Shown here one piece after another: positions 35,366-44,428 of a stretch of 64,000 bases of DNA. Position 1 is the first letter of the stretch; every line of letters starts with the position of its first letter. This DNA comes from Bacteroidota bacterium (GTDB taxonomy: Bacteria; Bacteroidota; Bacteroidia; 2-12-FULL-35-15), in assembly GCA_947469885.1 (NCBI GenBank), contig CANIQT010000005.1:1-64000 (forward strand), written 5' to 3'. Under the pieces are notes generated by a model, which was not told where the DNA came from, did not search any database, and saw nothing but the letters and a program-made list of their open reading frames with translations. A program made the position numbers and the translations under genes.

Positions 35366-36350
35366 AATATTTTTTAATACTTCTTCAATTGCTCAGGACA
35401 TCCATTTCTCTCAATTTAACTCTTCTCCTCAAAACCTAAATGCTGCGCAAACAGGTTTGTTCAATGGCGATTGGCGATTTGTTGGAAATTACCGCAGTCA
35501 GTGGGTTGCTGTGCCGGTGCCGTATAAAACATTTTCTTTATCAACGGACACACGATTAAAAACAGGTCTCGCTTCTGCTACTCCTGCTCTCGGATTGATT
35601 GTAAATAATGACAATTCAGGAACATCCCATTTAACTACCACACAAGTGTATGTATCTGCTTCCATCATCGGCAAACTCAACAAAGACTCCACACACTTTA
35701 TTGCAGTGGGGTTACAGCCCGGAGTAGAAACTAAAAGTTTTAATGTAAACGAACTCACATTCGATAATCAATATGATGGAGACAGCTATAATGCTTCGTT
35801 GCCAAGTGGCGAAAACTTTACCAACACTCGCATTACGTATTTTGATATGGGTGGAGGATTGGCATATCTCTATAGAAAAAACGAGCGAATGAAAGTGAAC
35901 ATTGGTTTGTCGGCTTTGCATTTAACTCAGCCTGCACAAAAGTTTTTTGCTAACACTACCGACAAGTTGAGCACTAAAATAGCACTAAGCGGACTTGCCG
36001 AATTTCCTGTTTCTACCAACATAGATGTAGTGCCTACTTTTTTATATCAGCACCAAGGCAAGTACAACGAAACTGTTGCAGGGGCATTTGGAAAATATTA
36101 TTTAACCCCTGTAAATGGTATGTCTACCGCCATTTCGCTCGGTGCATTTTATAGAATCAAAGATGCTTTTATTATTGCAGCAGGTATGGAGTACATGAAT
36201 TTTAATGTAGGTGTGAGTTACGATGTGAATACTTCCAAGCTTATAGCAGCCACCAATCGCAGAGGAGGATTCGAAATTTCCATCATTTATATTTTCAAAA
36301 AGATTGTTCCTTTTGTAGCTAAAAAAAGATTGTGCCCTATTTATATGTAA
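35292..36350 (+). CDS. PorP/SprF family T9SS membrane protein
   Basis: A 352-residue outer-membrane barrel-type protein of the PorP/SprF family, which helps secrete or anchor type B cargo. After the signal peptide (cut before Gln35, SSIAQ) comes the hallmark DIHFSQFNSSPQNLNAAQTGLF...GNYRSQW. The C-terminal part shows repeated strands (LALGAFYRIKDAFIIAAG type). It follows its likely cargo gene by 55 bp. The signal peptide is long because its h-region (LVSLCVLSILVVIFF) is encoded by one arm of an inverted dispersed repeat. Confidence 0.92.
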   Translation: MKQKKISTIIKKPLVSLCVLSILVVIFFNTSSIAQDIHFSQFNSSPQNLNAAQTGLFNGDWRFVGNYRSQWVAVPVPYKTFSLSTDTRLKTGLASATPALGLIVNNDNSGTSHLTTTQVYVSASIIGKLNKDSTHFIAVGLQPGVETKSFNVNELTFDNQYDGDSYNASLPSGENFTNTRITYFDMGGGLAYLYRKNERMKVNIGLSALHLTQPAQKFFANTTDKLSTKIALSGLAEFPVSTNIDVVPTFLYQHQGKYNETVAGAFGKYYLTPVNGMSTAISLGAFYRIKDAFIIAAGMEYMNFNVGVSYDVNTSKLIAATNRRGGFEISIIYIFKKIVPFVAKKRLCPIYM

Positions 36351-36394
36351 GGCTGATGAACAAGAGAAAAATTTTATTCTCTATATTTGTGCCA

Positions 36395-36718
36395 ATGAAA
36401 TACCTTTCCGTCCTCTTTTCTTTTTATGTGTTGCTGCTTTCGTGCGCGCCTTGTGTGGACGAACAAGGTTTGTTTTCGGCTGACGATCACTTGTGTTCGG
36501 AAACATCACAAAACAATTCACCTGCACATCAAGACGAGCAGGATTGCTCTCCTTTTTGTACTTGTGCTTGTTGCGGTAGTCAGGGTTTCAATGTGCCTTC
36601 TACGTTTTCATTTCATTCTTCTAATGGTTTTGTAGCCGAAAAAAACAGTGCCGTTTACACCTTTCATTTTTCTTCTGATTTTATTTCTTCTATCTGGCAA
36701 CCGCCCAAAATAAGTTAA
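36395..36718 (+). CDS. DUF6660-like Cys/His-rich exported peptide
   Basis: I chose the ATG at 36395 since MKYLSVLFSFYVLLLSCAPC is a typical start for this small family; a longer frame begins at 36332. The 107-residue product is exported and has a Cys/His cluster (CSETSQNNSPAHQDEQDC then SPFCTCACCGSQG) likely to bind a soft metal. A TATATTTG box at 36382-36389 lies 5 bp before the ATG. The next gene is a TonB-dependent receptor, a pairing that points to metal uptake. The function is inferred from context only. Confidence 0.65.
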   Translation: MKYLSVLFSFYVLLLSCAPCVDEQGLFSADDHLCSETSQNNSPAHQDEQDCSPFCTCACCGSQGFNVPSTFSFHSSNGFVAEKNSAVYTFHFSSDFISSIWQPPKIS

Positions 36719-36782
36719 TTGCGTTGTCAGGTGCTGTGCAGTGCTTTTTATTTTCTTCGTATTAACGTATTTATTTATTCAA

Positions 36783-38975
36783 ATGAAAAAATTTGTTTTG
36801 CCTTTGATGGCAATGCTTGTTGTTGGCATTGTTCAGGCACAAAATATATTTACAGCAACGGTTAAAGACAGCCTTACCAACGAACTCCTGATTGGTTCTA
36901 CAGCCGTAATTAAAGGCACTACAAATGGCGCAAGTGCTGATGCTAATGGCAAAGTGGAAATTAAAAACATTGCCGATGGCAATACAACTATTGTTTTTAG
37001 TTTCATTGGTTATCAATCATTGGAGCTGGTTTTTACTTTTCCTTTCACTGATGTTTCGAAAGAAACATTTGTTTACTTAACACCTGAAGCAGCCGAAATA
37101 GAGGAAGTGGTTGTGTCGAGCACCCGCACTAGCCGCACTATTGAAAACGAACCAACGAGAATAGAAACAATTGAAGCGGAAGAAATAGACGAAAAAAACA
37201 ACATGCGCCCTGCGAATGTTTCTATGCTGCTGCAGGAAAGCACAGGTATGCAGGTGCAACAAACTTCGGCTACAAGTGGCAATGCTGGAATCCGCATTCA
37301 AGGGCTGGACGGGCGTTACACGCAATTATTAAAAGACGGCTATCCCAACTTTAGCAACTTTTCGAGCGGATTAAGTTTGTTGGAAATTCCTCCATTGGAT
37401 TTAAAGCAAGTAGAAATAATAAAAGGCCCTGCCTCTACTTTGTACGGTGCTGGTGCCATTGCGGGAGTTGTGAATTTTATTTCTAAAACTCCAAACCCAA
37501 AGGGGGAGTATCAATTTATTGTCAACCAGAGTCACGTGGGGCAGACCAATGTGGGGGCTTTTGTGAGTAAACGTAAAAACAAATTTGGGTTTACGGTGCT
37601 GGCATTGGGAAACAATCAATTGCCTTACGATGCTGACGGTGATGGTTTTACGGAATTACCAAAAGCTACCGACTTTACTATTGCTCCCAAATTGTTTTTT
37701 TATCCTACCGAAAAAACGGAGTTGATGGTGGGCAATAGTTTTACACAAGGCGAACGCACAGGAGGAGACATTAATTACATCAAAGGAAATGGAGACACCA
37801 ATCATACTTATTTCGAAAAAAACAATTCCATTCGAAATACTTCTGTGGTAGAGTTCAATAAATTTTTCAAAGAAAAAAATCATCTCGCTGTTCGCTCTTC
37901 TTTCACTTATTTTGAAAGACAAATTAGTGTTCCCGGTTATGTTTTTAAAGGAACAAATAACAATTCGTTTTCCGATATTTCGTATGTGCATAATTTCAAA
38001 AAACACACATTAATTGTTGGGGGCAATTTTATTTATGATGATTTTACTGAAAAACAAATCACTCTTTTTCCGTTGCGGAATTTTACTACTACCACCGGAG
38101 GGCTTTATATTCAGCACACCTGGGATGTTACTAAAAAGTTTCAATTAGAAAGTGGTGTGCGGTGCGATGCTGTTAATTATATTAACTCTAATTACAACAA
38201 CTCCGAAGTAGTTGTTTTACCAAGAGTTTCGGCATTGTTTAAAATAACGGACAAACTCACTTCACGCATTGGCGGAGGTTTGGGATACAAAACTCCCACT
38301 TTGTTTACCGAACAAACCGAAAGTTTTCAATATCAAAAAGTGTTGCCATTGAGTAAAGTAACGAGCGAAAAAAGCGCAGGCGGCACAGCCGATGTGGGCT
38401 TTAAAACAGGCATTGGCAAAAACTTTTATTTTGCAATAAACGAGATGTTTTTTTACACACACATAAATAATTCCACTGTTTTGCAAACCGACACTGCGGG
38501 CAATTATTATTTTAGTAATACCTCTAAAGGGGTGCAAAGTTTAGGTTTTGAAACCAACGCCAAATTAATTTTTAAAGAGAACTTTAAATTGTTTGTTGGA
38601 TATACTTATACCAATGCGAAGGCTGAATACCTCACTGGCAATCAGTTTTTGCCATTGTTGCCCCGAAACAAATTAAATCTGGCATTGGTATATGAAAAAG
38701 AAAATAATTTAAAAATTGGGTTGGAAGGTTATTTTACCGACCAACAATATTTAAGCAGTGGCTTGCAAACACCGGCTTATTGGGAGTTTGGTTTTATGGC
38801 CGAAAAAACATTTGGTAAAATTTCGGTGTTTGTTAACTTCGAAAAATTTACCAATCAGAGACAAAGCAATTACAAAACGGTGGTGAACGAACCCCACAAC
38901 AACCCTACGTTTGACGAAATTTGGATGCACACCGAAGGCTTTGTTTTTAATGGAGGTATAAAAATGAAACTGTAA
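36783..38975 (+). CDS. TonB-dependent receptor
   Basis: A 730-residue outer-membrane receptor. The start at 36783 gives a good signal peptide (cut before Gln20, IVQAQ). A carboxypeptidase-regulatory-like domain (about 22-100; LLIGSTAVIKGTTNGAS, GKVEIKNIADG) precedes the plug (about 120-235; GNAGIRIQGLDGRYTQLL, VEIIKGPASTLYGAGAIAG). The 22-strand barrel fills the rest and ends in MKL rather than an aromatic residue. Substrate is unknown; the preceding Cys/His-rich peptide suggests a metal or metal complex. Confidence 0.92.
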   Translation: MKKFVLPLMAMLVVGIVQAQNIFTATVKDSLTNELLIGSTAVIKGTTNGASADANGKVEIKNIADGNTTIVFSFIGYQSLELVFTFPFTDVSKETFVYLTPEAAEIEEVVVSSTRTSRTIENEPTRIETIEAEEIDEKNNMRPANVSMLLQESTGMQVQQTSATSGNAGIRIQGLDGRYTQLLKDGYPNFSNFSSGLSLLEIPPLDLKQVEIIKGPASTLYGAGAIAGVVNFISKTPNPKGEYQFIVNQSHVGQTNVGAFVSKRKNKFGFTVLALGNNQLPYDADGDGFTELPKATDFTIAPKLFFYPTEKTELMVGNSFTQGERTGGDINYIKGNGDTNHTYFEKNNSIRNTSVVEFNKFFKEKNHLAVRSSFTYFERQISVPGYVFKGTNNNSFSDISYVHNFKKHTLIVGGNFIYDDFTEKQITLFPLRNFTTTTGGLYIQHTWDVTKKFQLESGVRCDAVNYINSNYNNSEVVVLPRVSALFKITDKLTSRIGGGLGYKTPTLFTEQTESFQYQKVLPLSKVTSEKSAGGTADVGFKTGIGKNFYFAINEMFFYTHINNSTVLQTDTAGNYYFSNTSKGVQSLGFETNAKLIFKENFKLFVGYTYTNAKAEYLTGNQFLPLLPRNKLNLALVYEKENNLKIGLEGYFTDQQYLSSGLQTPAYWEFGFMAEKTFGKISVFVNFEKFTNQRQSNYKTVVNEPHNNPTFDEIWMHTEGFVFNGGIKMKL

Positions 38976-39098
38976 AATTAATATCAGAAACAAATTTACT
39001 CAAACTTTTAAAAGGGTAGTGAAAAAGGTTGAATTTTGAAATTTGCGTTTATTTGAATTTGGGTCTGAAAACCGAAAAAGACTATAGGGCAAAAAACA

Positions 39099-39114
39099 AT
39101 GCGTTTAAACGCAT
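39099..39114. repeat. Perfect 16-bp palindrome
   Basis: ATGCGTTTAAACGCAT is its own reverse complement. It lies in the 685-bp gap after the TonB-dependent receptor, 45 bp before the 21-bp array. Confidence 0.7.
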
Positions 39115-39158
39115 AAAAAGGGCATAAAATTTTGGAGGGGGAGTGTTTTTTGAGATAC

Positions 39159-39410
39159 GTAGTGTTTTTCATGATACACGTCCTGTATTTCATGACACAC
39201 GTCCTGTATTTCACGACACACGTCCTGTATTTCATGACACACGTCCTGTATTTCACGACACACGTCCTGTATTTCACGACACACGTCCTGTGTTTCACGA
39301 CACACGTTTGGTATTTCATGACACACGTCCTGTATTTCACGACACACTTCCTGTATTTCATGACATTCATTTACTGTTTCGAAGCACACGTTTGGCATTT
39401 CTTGGTTGAC
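39159..39410. repeat. 21-bp tandem array, about nine good copies
   Basis: Units of 21 bp (consensus GTCCTGTATTTCAYGACACA plus C) run from 39180 to 39368, with degenerate units on both sides. Two plus-strand frames and two minus-strand frames stay open. In the frame starting with GTG at 39143, units read FHDTRPV; the recurring changes CAT/CAC and GTA/GTG are silent there, and the degenerate end units keep the period. I see no RBS or family, so coding remains undecided. Confidence 0.8.
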
Positions 39411-39477
39411 GTTTCAAAATTCATGCACTTTCAGGGTTATGTCATTAAGTTGTGGGTTGTTTTTTTTAATTTCGAGT

Positions 39478-39550
39478 AATGAATATTGAATGCTAAATAT
39501 CGAAGTGTGTTGCTCTCTTCAATATTCATTTTTAGGTGTTCGACATTTGA
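39478..39550. repeat. AATATTGAAT/ATATCGAA-type phrase repeat
   Basis: TAATGAATATTGAATGC, TAAATATCGAA, TCAATATTCATT and TTCGACATTTGACATT follow one another, in partly inverted order. The same word type occurs in gcvP at 15570-15603. Confidence 0.45.
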
Positions 39551-39627
39551 CATTGTTTTTTATTCCGCAAGCCCCCTGCTATCCTAAATGATAGCACACC
39601 ACTACACCTGCTCCCGTTTATTTTTTT

Positions 39628-39635
39628 TACTTTTG
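39628..39635 (+). promoter_or_regulatory. TACTTTTG box before the dioxygenase gene
   Basis: TACTTTTG matches the Bacteroidota -7 element and is 25 bp before the ATG. Confidence 0.5.
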
Positions 39636-39660
39636 TACTATTCTTCGAATACTTGCAAAC

Positions 39661-40545
39661 ATGAATCGCAAACAATTTTTAAAAACACTTGCACTATTGC
39701 CACTAACAGCCTCCGCTATGAAACTGAATGAACTTGATAAAATGACTGCCCCGATGGGCAACACTGATAAAATGCCTGTACTCTTTTTGGGTCACGGCAG
39801 CCCCATGAATGCAATTGAAGAAAATGAATTTGTAACAGGATTCAGAACGGTAGGCAAAACAATTACCAAACCAAATGCGATACTATGTATCTCGGCACAT
39901 TGGGAAACGAGAGGAACAATGGTGACTGCAATGGAAAAGCCCCCTACCATTCATGACTTTGGTGGATTTCCAAAAGCGTTGTTTGATGTGCAATATCCCG
40001 CACCTGGGAGTCCTGATTTGGCAAAGCAAACGAAAGCACTTATTAAAAAAACAGAAGTAAAGTTGGACGATAAATGGGGGTTGGACCATGGGGCATGGAG
40101 TGTGATTAAACATTTGTATCCTGATGCGGATGTGCCGGTGATACAGATGAGTTTGGACTACAATCAAACACCGCAATACCATTATGATTTAGCAAAAGAA
40201 TTATCTGTGCTTCGCAAAAAAGGAGTGCTGATAATAGGAAGCGGAAACATGGTTCACAACTTAGGAATGGTGGCATGGGACCAGTTGAACAACACCAATT
40301 ATGGTTTTGATTGGGCATTGGAAGCCCGCGAGAAAATGAAGAAATATATTCTCAATGGCGACCATCAGCAACTTATTAATTTTCGTTCGCAAGGCAAACC
40401 GTTTGATTTGGCGATACCTACCCCCGAACATTATCTACCACTATTATATATACTGGCATTGAAAGATGAGCACGAAACGGTAACTTTGTTTAATGATAAA
40501 GCAATGGCAGGCTCGTTAACGATGACTTCGGTAAAAATTTCTTAA
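39661..40545 (+). CDS. ygiD: DODA-type extradiol ring-opening dioxygenase (YgiD-like)
   Basis: A 294-residue protein of the LigB/DODA family (4,5-DOPA extradiol dioxygenase type). Metal-binding His are in LFLGHGSPMNAI, ISAHWETRG and TIHDFGGFP, with another in LDHGAWSVIKHLYP. Length is usual. The N-terminus (KQFLKTLALLPLTASAMKL) could be a weak export signal; E. coli YgiD has none. The enzyme opens catechol rings, but the physiological substrate is unknown. It is a single gene with its own -7 box. Confidence 0.88.
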   Translation: MNRKQFLKTLALLPLTASAMKLNELDKMTAPMGNTDKMPVLFLGHGSPMNAIEENEFVTGFRTVGKTITKPNAILCISAHWETRGTMVTAMEKPPTIHDFGGFPKALFDVQYPAPGSPDLAKQTKALIKKTEVKLDDKWGLDHGAWSVIKHLYPDADVPVIQMSLDYNQTPQYHYDLAKELSVLRKKGVLIIGSGNMVHNLGMVAWDQLNNTNYGFDWALEAREKMKKYILNGDHQQLINFRSQGKPFDLAIPTPEHYLPLLYILALKDEHETVTLFNDKAMAGSLTMTSVKIS

Positions 40546-40631
40546 AGAAGAAAAGCAGTAAAAGTTATTTTTGTTAAAAAAGAATTGTTGTGTTTATCTT
40601 TATCGTAATATTGCAATCTGAATATATAAAA

Positions 40632-40958
40632 ATGGGTGCCACAAAAACCGAACACTTTACCGACAAACAAAACGATATAGCTACTATGACGAAAGCATTG
40701 GGTCATCCGGCACGCATTGCTATTATGGAGTATCTGATGAAAGTTGATACCTGTATTTGTGGCGATATTGTGAACGAACTGCCACTGGCACAACCAACAG
40801 TTTCGCAACATTTGAAGGAACTTAAAAACGCAGGACTTATAAAAGGAAGTATAGAAGGAAACACTATTTGTTATTGTATTGACGAAAAAGCATTAAAGAA
40901 ATTACAAAACTATTTTACCAAAGTTTCTGATAAATTAGAAAAAAATAAATGTTGTTAA
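40632..40958 (+). CDS. ArsR family transcriptional regulator
   Basis: A 108-residue winged-helix repressor. HPARIAIMEYL and LAQPTVSQHLKELKNAGLI form the DNA-binding part. The segment VDTCICGDI places a CxC pair on the helix used for As(III) binding in classical ArsR, and the protein ends in KCC. I use the ATG at 40632 (MGATKTEHF); the longer frame from 40590 lacks support. It precedes DUF6428 and arsC-like genes, so it probably represses this operon until arsenite or a similar metalloid binds. Confidence 0.88.
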   Translation: MGATKTEHFTDKQNDIATMTKALGHPARIAIMEYLMKVDTCICGDIVNELPLAQPTVSQHLKELKNAGLIKGSIEGNTICYCIDEKALKKLQNYFTKVSDKLEKNKCC

Positions 40959-41001
40959 ACCCAATTCATAATTCATATCTCATCATTCATAATTTATTTA
41001 C

Positions 41002-41472
41002 ATGAAACTATCAGAATTTAAAAACCAACTTAACAAAGTAACACAGGTTAACTTTTTTCAACCAAACGGAATGGCTGTTCCGTCTCATTTTCACATTACC
41101 GAAGCAGGATTGATTAGCAAACATTTTATTGATTGTGGTGGTACAGTGCGAAACGAAAAAGTAATTACCTTTCAGTTGTGGACCTCCCACGACACCGATC
41201 ATAGGCTTGAACCAAGCAAACTGTTGAAAATAATTTCGCTGTCGGAAAACCTTTTTGGCAACGAAGATTTGAACATTGAAGTAGAGTATCAAACGGACAC
41301 TGTTGGTAAATATGGTTTGGAAATAGAAGGCGAACACTTTTTGCTTACCGCTAAACAAACTGATTGTTTGGCAAAAGACAATTGCGGTATTCCTCAGGAA
41401 AAACAAAAACTACAACTGGCAGAACTGAAAACAGGAAAATCGTGCTGTGCGCCCGAAGGAGGCTGTTGTTAA
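41002..41472 (+). CDS. DUF6428 family protein
   Basis: A 156-residue protein often found between arsR and an arsC-like phosphatase in Bacteroidota. It has PSHFHITEAGLI, NEKVITFQLWTSHDTDHRL and a Cys-rich tail (KSCCAPEGGCC) likely to bind metal or metalloid. The gap before it (40959-41001) contains CATAATTCATATC-type phrase repeats. It is 12 bp upstream of the phosphatase gene. Biochemical role unknown; arsenic handling is inferred from context and Cys content. Confidence 0.85.
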   Translation: MKLSEFKNQLNKVTQVNFFQPNGMAVPSHFHITEAGLISKHFIDCGGTVRNEKVITFQLWTSHDTDHRLEPSKLLKIISLSENLFGNEDLNIEVEYQTDTVGKYGLEIEGEHFLLTAKQTDCLAKDNCGIPQEKQKLQLAELKTGKSCCAPEGGCC

Positions 41473-41484
41473 AACTATTACAAG

Positions 41485-41913
41485 ATGGAACCTATAAAAA
41501 TTTTATTTCTTTGCATACATAACTCTGCTCGAAGTCAGATGGCGGAAGCTTATATGAAACAATTGGGAGCAGATAAATTTGTTGCCGAAAGTGCAGGGCT
41601 GGAAGCAGGCACTCTTAATGCCTTTGCTGTGCAAGCGATGAATGAAGACGGTATTGATATATCGAACAACAAAACAAAAAGTGTGTTTGATTTTCATAAG
41701 CAAGGCAAAGCATTTCAATATGTAGTAACGGTGTGCGATGAAGCTAGTGCAGCGCAATGCCCTATCTTTCCCGGAGTCCACAAAAAAATAAGTTGGAGTT
41801 TTGCTGACCCTTCACAATTTGCAGGAACTGCTAATGAAAAACTTGCCGCCACTCGGCAGGTTAGAGATAAAATAAAACAATCAGTGATAGCGTTGATAAA
41901 CGAGTTGAGTTAA
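41485..41913 (+). CDS. arsC: ArsC-like low-molecular-weight phosphatase (arsenate reductase type)
   Basis: A 142-residue protein with the P-loop [17 protein letters not shown] (CX5RS). [18 protein letters not shown] contains the two further Cys expected for a thioredoxin-coupled arsenate reductase, and the conserved segment [12 protein letters not shown] is present. It reduces As(V) to As(III). Directly downstream is a T9SS gene, not an arsenite exporter, so efflux must be supplied from elsewhere. Confidence 0.88.
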   Translation: MEPIKILFLCIHNSARSQMAEAYMKQLGADKFVAESAGLEAGTLNAFAVQAMNEDGIDISNNKTKSVFDFHKQGKAFQYVVTVCDEASAAQCPIFPGVHKKISWSFADPSQFAGTANEKLAATRQVRDKIKQSVIALINELS

Positions 41914-42017
41914 TCCGTCACAACACCCCTTCTTTTTTCGTGTAAAAATCTTTGTTAGTGGCAATTGTGTGTTAAAAACAAATTGCATCTTTGTAGACAA
42001 AACAAAAACTACAAAAG

Positions 42018-44425
42018 ATGAAAAAACGTTTACTACTTATCCTAACATTGTTCACTGTTCATTGTTCACTGTAAATGCCCAAATGTGGGAAAAACATTTC
42101 GGGCTGAATGCCTCACTTACTTATATGCCTCAGATGAGAACTGTTGCTCATAGGGCAAATGGAAATAACCTAATTTCCATTTTTCAGCAAATAAGCACCG
42201 GAAACGGAGTTACGGGTATTGCTGAAATTACCCCTCAGGGAGATACTCTTTGGTTCCGTCAGTTTAACCGTTCGGGAACTTCCAATGGTTCCTGTTTTGT
42301 TAATTTTATGAAAGAGCTCCCTAACCATACTATTTTTATGGCCGGAGGAACACACTTCTCCTCTGGTTTTTATCATTCCGCTTTCTGGCTTGCAGATTCG
42401 CTTGGAAATATTACTGCCTTTCAGCAAATGTTGTTTCCTAATAACCTTAATATTACGCTTAGCGATGTGGACGTAGCTGCTAATGGCTCGTTTTATTTTG
42501 CCGGAAGTCACTACGATGTATATAGTGGTGGAGTGACCTTTTACAGTTGGACAGAGCCAGCTTATGGAAAACTGAATGCTAACTTAACTCTTGCTTGGGG
42601 CAAAACATGGGGAACTGGAAACCATACCAACTCAAACCGCAATTCGGGTGTGGCTGTGGGTATTAAAGTTTGTCCTGATGGCAATATAGCCGTGATGGGC
42701 ACCGATGCCACTTACAATAATGGTTCGGGATTTTATGAAATATCTAAAGTAACACCTAGTGGAACTCAGATTTGGAAATATGAAAAAGCAATGGCTTCTA
42801 ATAATTTTCCGGTAGGCATAGATGTGTCCAACCATGGAGACATTTATTGGGCTTCGGCTTTAACAAACACTACTTCGGTGTATGGCAACGGGGATGTGAT
42901 GCTGGAAAAACTCAATTCATCGGGCACTTCTATTTGGTGCAAATCGTTAGGAACAACTCAAAGCGAAAGTGTAAACAAAATACGGTTTGACGAAGGAGGC
43001 AATGCAGTTTTGCTTGCCGGGCAGCACCATTATAATGGCACAGAATATTATGGCTGGTTTTCGAAAATAGATACTACCGGAACGCCTGTGTTCAACAAAC
43101 TATTTGGTCTTCCGTCACAGTATGATGTTTTTAACGATGTGATAACAAGCAATAGTAATTACCTGCTGGCAGGCAATGGGGGCAATGCCGCATATCTTGT
43201 ACAAACTGATTTTACAGGTAATACCAGTTGCACTGTTTTAGATTTAACAATACAGTCGGGCAATTATGCAACCGGACTTAGTCCTGGGGTTACTCATGCT
43301 GGTCGTACCTTTACTTTTACAACTTATACTCCTGCTTATTATGGTTATGTATTAACTCCAACAACCAACTGTTATGCATGTAGCAATGTGGTTCAAAATT
43401 CGTATGTTACTGCTTGCAGTAGTTATTTTGCAGGAGGCGGAGTGCAAACCACATCGGGCGTTTACAGTGATACTTATGTTGCTTTCGGAGGGTGCGATAG
43501 TATTATCACTACTAATCTTACCATTCAGCAACCACCTACCACTTCTAATGCAGGAACAGATCAAACTATTTGTACTAACGCTGCTTCCCTTACGGGAAAT
43601 GTGCCAACAACAGGAGCTGGAATGTGGACATTGGTGAGTGGCACAGGAACTGTTGTAAATGCAAACGCAGCCAGTACAGGTGTTAGTGGTCTTGGCACCG
43701 GTAACAATGTTTTTCAATGGACTATCGCAAATGGTATATGTACAGCATCATCATCAACGGTAACAATACATGTAGGCACCACTAGCGGAAACACCATTTC
43801 TCCATCAGCTTGTAGTGTTTATTCTTTAAACGGAACCACTTACACCTCATCGGGTACTTATTTACAAACGTTAGCCAATGCTGACGGATGCGATAGTTTG
43901 TTGTCAATAAATCTTACCATTAACCCATCACCAACAGTAACTTATTCTCAAAGTCCTTCCTTGGTTTGTGTCAATTGGGCACCAATTGCTTTAACAGGAG
44001 GAAGTCCATCAGGTGGTACTTACGTAGGAACAGGAGTATCTGCTAATATGTTCGACCCATCAGCTGCTGGCACCGGTACTTTCCCTATTCAGTATAATTA
44101 CACTGATGGCAATGGATGTTCGGGAACCCAAGGCTCTTCAATAACTGTGGATGCATGTACAGTGGTAAATCAATTGACAATGGAGAACGGAGAATTGATA
44201 ATTTATCCTAATCCTACGATTGGAGAATTTCGGATTTCAAATATCAAATTACAGATAGAAAGTATTAAGATAACAAACTTAATTGGCGAAACAATTCAAC
44301 AATATAGCAATTTGGCAATTCAACAAATTACTATTGATTTAAGCCGGGAAAGTAAAGGCATTTATTTTATTAATATTCAAACAAGCGACAATAAGACGGT
44401 GAACAGGAAAATAGTGATTGAATAA
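42018..44425 (+). CDS. T9SS type A protein with frame-broken signal peptide
   Basis: The body is open from 41969 to 44425 (818 codons), but its N-terminus is not a signal peptide. A proper one (MKKRLLLILTLFTVHCSL) starts at ATG 42018 in another frame and meets TAA at 42072. Joining the frames within TGTTCACTGTTCATTGTTC gives MKKRLLLILTLFTVHCSL followed by FTVNAQMW, a good signal cut before Gln. The body has propeller-like blades (about 20-450), a GTDQTIC...GAGMWTLVSGTGTV module and CDSLLSINLTI modules shared with the next two genes. The sorting domain has LIIYPNPTIGEFRI and KGIYFINIQT. It may be inactive, mis-sequenced or phase-variable. Confidence 0.75.
42048..42071 (+). repeat. Short repeat in the signal-peptide region
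   Basis: TTGTTCACTG occurs twice (42048 and 42062), separated by TTCA. The frame change of the gene falls inside this segment. Confidence 0.65.
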
Positions 44426-44428
44426 TCA

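Noticed and set aside
39180-39368. CRISPR array
   Set aside because: Units are directly adjacent with no variable spacers between them.
39008-39370. Cys-rich 120-residue minus-strand protein (KYRTCVV repeat)
   Set aside because: It is the complement of the 21-bp array; repeats of length divisible by three open several frames at once.
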